NCBI RefSeq assembly: GCF_016859125.1
Contig: NZ_CP069338.1
Span: 3,126,501-3,190,500, forward strand
Length of the DNA stretch: 64,000 nucleotides
Source of the DNA: Archangium violaceum
Lineage (GTDB): Bacteria; Myxococcota; Myxococcia; Myxococcales; Myxococcaceae
Direction of reading: 5' to 3'
Below, piece by piece: positions 62,316-64,000 of this stretch. Below the pieces are notes generated by a model, which was given only the letters and a program-made list of their open reading frames with translations, had not been told where the DNA came from and did not search any database. The stretch's first letter is position 1, and each line of letters starts with the position of its first letter. Both the position numbers and the translations under genes were made by a program.

Positions 62316-63430
62316 ATGCAGTTGAAGATGAACACGACGGGATGGCGGCGGGCGTGTGCGTTGCCACGGACAAGTCCGGCCAGGACAGATGTGTCGTCGT
62401 GGTGAAGGGCACGTTCGCGCTTGAAGGCAGGGGAGACGCGAGGCTGGCCGAAGTGCAGGAACCGTTGGTCTCCGCGGATGTCCATCGGGGCGACCCCGGA
62501 ACGACGAGTCTCCACTTCGAATGTGACTTCGCGCCCTTCAAACCCCGGGCAGACATCCTCGTCGTGGGGCATGCCGTGTCACCTTCTGGCAAACCTGTCA
62601 CCGAGTCGGTGGTGACGCTCGAGTTCGGGGCGCTTCGCAAGGTCATTCGAGTCACGGGAGACCGGCGCTGGGAGCGAGGGCTGCTCGGCTTGCGTGCCTC
62701 CGCGCCCCAGCCCTTCATCCAGATGCCCCTGGTATACGAGCGGGCTTTCGGCGGAACGGACCTCAGCCACTCGGACCCGCGGCACCATGGTGCCGAGCTG
62801 CGCAACCCGGTGGGGGTGGGCTACCGGAAGAACCCGGATGCCCGAGCGGCGGAAGGGACGCTCCTGCCGAACCTGGAGGACCCCCGGCAACCCATCTCCA
62901 ACTGGAAGGACGTCTCGCGGCCCATGGGCTTCGGTCCCATCGGCCGGAACTGGCAGCCCCGCATCTCCCACGCTGGAACCTATGACCAGCGATGGATGGA
63001 CGAGGAGCGCCCCTTCTTGCCGCGTGACTTCGACACGCCATATTTCCTGAGTGCGCCGGAGGACCAGCAGGTGCCGTACCTTCAGGGTGGGGAGAGTCTG
63101 CGCTGCACGGGGATGACCCGGGATGGGGCGCTGGTGGCGCGAGTGCCCAGGCTGCGCTTCCCCGTCACCTTCCGCTTCGACGGCGGGGACCAGAGCCTGG
63201 AGCCGCTGCTGGACACGCTCCTCGTCGATGCGGACTCGCGACGGATGATGCTGACCTGGCGGGCGTCGGTTCCCCTGGGCCGGAAGCCCGCGAGGCTGCG
63301 GGAGGTGCTGGTGGGACACCAGCCTGTCCGGCTGCCTCCGGGGCGAGGTGAGGGCAAGCGCCACTTCAAGTCGCTCGCGGAAGCGGTGGCCGCGCACCGG
63401 GCGCTTCAGCGGAGAGCAGGCAGGTCATGA
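62316..63430 (+). CDS. DUF2169 type VI secretion accessory protein (possible N-terminal frameshift)
   Basis: About 370 residues. The DUF2169 core is intact: DRCVVVVKGTFALE, LVSADVHRGDPGTTSLHFEC, RADILVVGHAVSP, QMPLVYERAFGGTD, NPVGVGYRKNPDA, GFGPIGRNWQPRISHAGTYD, RWMDEERPFLPRDFDTPYFL. The natural start seems to be ATG 62316 (MQLKMNTTG, ribosome site GAGGGGG), but that frame joins the core only if one G is added near 62340; otherwise translation could begin at ATG 62312 or 62342. DUF2169 proteins accompany PAAR/VgrG effectors in type VI systems. Overlaps the ketosynthase-like gene by ATGA. Confidence 0.8.
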
Positions 63431-64000
63431 GTGCCATCCGGATGGACGTGACGGCGACGGGGCTGGTGAGCTCCGTGGGGCTGAGCGCCGCCTCGGCATG
63501 CGCCGCCATGAGGGCGGGGTTGTCTTCCTTCGAGGCGCTTGCGTATCGAGACAATCAGGCGCGCAAGTCCATCACCGGTTCACCCGTGTCCGTGCTGCCG
63601 CGCGACCTGGGGCGCGAGGAGCGGCTGGTGGACCTGCTGGCGATGGCGATTGCGGACGCGCTGGGGGGAGACGCCGGGGCCGGCTGTGAGCAGGTGCCGC
63701 TGGTGGTGGCGGTGTCCGAGCCTGGGCGCCCCGGAGGTGGCGCGGCGCTGGCGGGCACGCTGGTGGCACGTGTGGAGCGTCGACTGGAGCGGAGGTTCCA
63801 CCCGGGGCTCTCGCGCGTGTTGACGGGAGGAAGCGCCGCGGGCTTCCAGGCGCTGGAGGCGGCCCGGAAGGTGCTGGAGGTGCGGCGTGCCGCGGCGTGT
63901 CTCGTCTGTGGGGTGGATTCCTTCCTCAATGCCCGCTCGTTGCTGTGGCTGCAGGAGCATGGCCGGCTGAAGACGCAGGCCAACGCGGACGGAGTCATTC
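63427..64000 (+). CDS. Ketosynthase-like (thiolase-fold) protein, partial at right edge
   Basis: 191 codons up to the window end, start ATG 63427 inside the DUF2169 stop. The sequence has the beta-ketoacyl synthase N-terminal look: VTATGLVSSVGLSAASACAA, MRAGLSSFEALAYRDN, LVVAVSEPGRPGGGAALAG, VLTGGSAAGFQALEAARKVL, AACLVCGVDSFLN. At the active-site position GGSAAG stands where condensing enzymes have a Cys, so it is probably non-catalytic. Such proteins sit between DUF2169 and PAAR-like genes in type VI accessory operons of myxobacteria and relatives. The rest lies outside the window. Confidence 0.8.
   Translation, partial: MSAIRMDVTATGLVSSVGLSAASACAAMRAGLSSFEALAYRDNQARKSITGSPVSVLPRDLGREERLVDLLAMAIADALGGDAGAGCEQVPLVVAVSEPGRPGGGAALAGTLVARVERRLERRFHPGLSRVLTGGSAAGFQALEAARKVLEVRRAAACLVCGVDSFLNARSLLWLQEHGRLKTQANADGVI

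Overview
The window is high-GC DNA from a myxobacterium, most likely a Cystobacterineae member (Archangium/Cystobacter/Myxococcus type). The clues are a DUF2381 (TIGR02268, 'M. xanthus paralogous family') gene fused in an operon with a Ser/Thr kinase, a very large CHAT-ATPase-WD40 protein, many lipoprotein toxins of the outer-membrane-exchange (SitA-like) kind with immunity genes, DUF2169/KAS-like type VI secretion accessory genes, and several myxobacterial IS families. The genus is inferred from gene content only.

Layout. 0.2-4.8 kb: a cysteine-rich repeat lipoprotein, an App1-type phosphatase, a DUF218 protein and a glycolipid-binding-fold protein. 4.8-17.5 kb: an accessory island of toxin-immunity modules (a secreted lipoprotein toxin plus SUKH immunity, paralogous immunity genes, toxin tips cut off from their bodies), an ISL3 transposase, two HNH endonucleases, and a kinase/DUF2381 operon. 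A 0.75 kb direct duplication there brackets an orphan toxin-tip/immunity pair. 17.7-23.2 kb: a compact biosynthesis-and-export operon (FAD/NAD(P)-binding protein, ATP-grasp ligase, MFS pump, class V aminotransferase). 23.5-28.3 kb: an unknown helical protein, a membrane adenylate cyclase, a HOD/AqdC-like cofactor-free dioxygenase homologue and a TetR regulator with a palindromic site. 28.3-33.1 kb: the 1617-residue CHAT-ATPase-WD40 protein. 33.3-34.5 kb: a frameshifted WHH-type lipoprotein toxin with DUF2019 immunity.

34.6-43.8 kb is mostly housekeeping or metabolic: a GH15 / degenerate cyclase / glucose-dehydrogenase operon, HxlR with a divergent nitroreductase, an internally deleted Uma2 gene, a small cysteine-rich secreted peptide, a YkgJ-type protein and a DHA2 drug pump. 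44-47.9 kb is another lipoprotein toxin (PD-(D/E)XK-like tip) and immunity pair, followed by a repeated, truncated copy of the toxin N-terminus. 48-55.2 kb is a mobile-element graveyard with IS91-like, IS110 and ISAzo13 elements. They cut an SH3-like gene, a GH76 gene and an AraC gene. Between them lies a short operon with an apparent clan-CD (caspase-fold) cysteine protease. 55.2-58.3 kb: LysR with a divergent aldo/keto reductase and alcohol dehydrogenase. 58.3-61.9 kb: an IS701 element, two nested MITEs, a second IS91 relic, then a tmRNA 3' end with its terminator beside an integrase relic, i.e. an old integration site. 62.3-64 kb: DUF2169 and a ketosynthase-like protein, the start of a probable type VI secretion accessory operon that runs off the right edge.

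The recurring theme is inter-strain competition. At least four toxin/immunity loci appear, three of them bracketed by partial duplications of neighbouring sequence, which suggests that modules are gained by recombination and then fragmented by IS activity.
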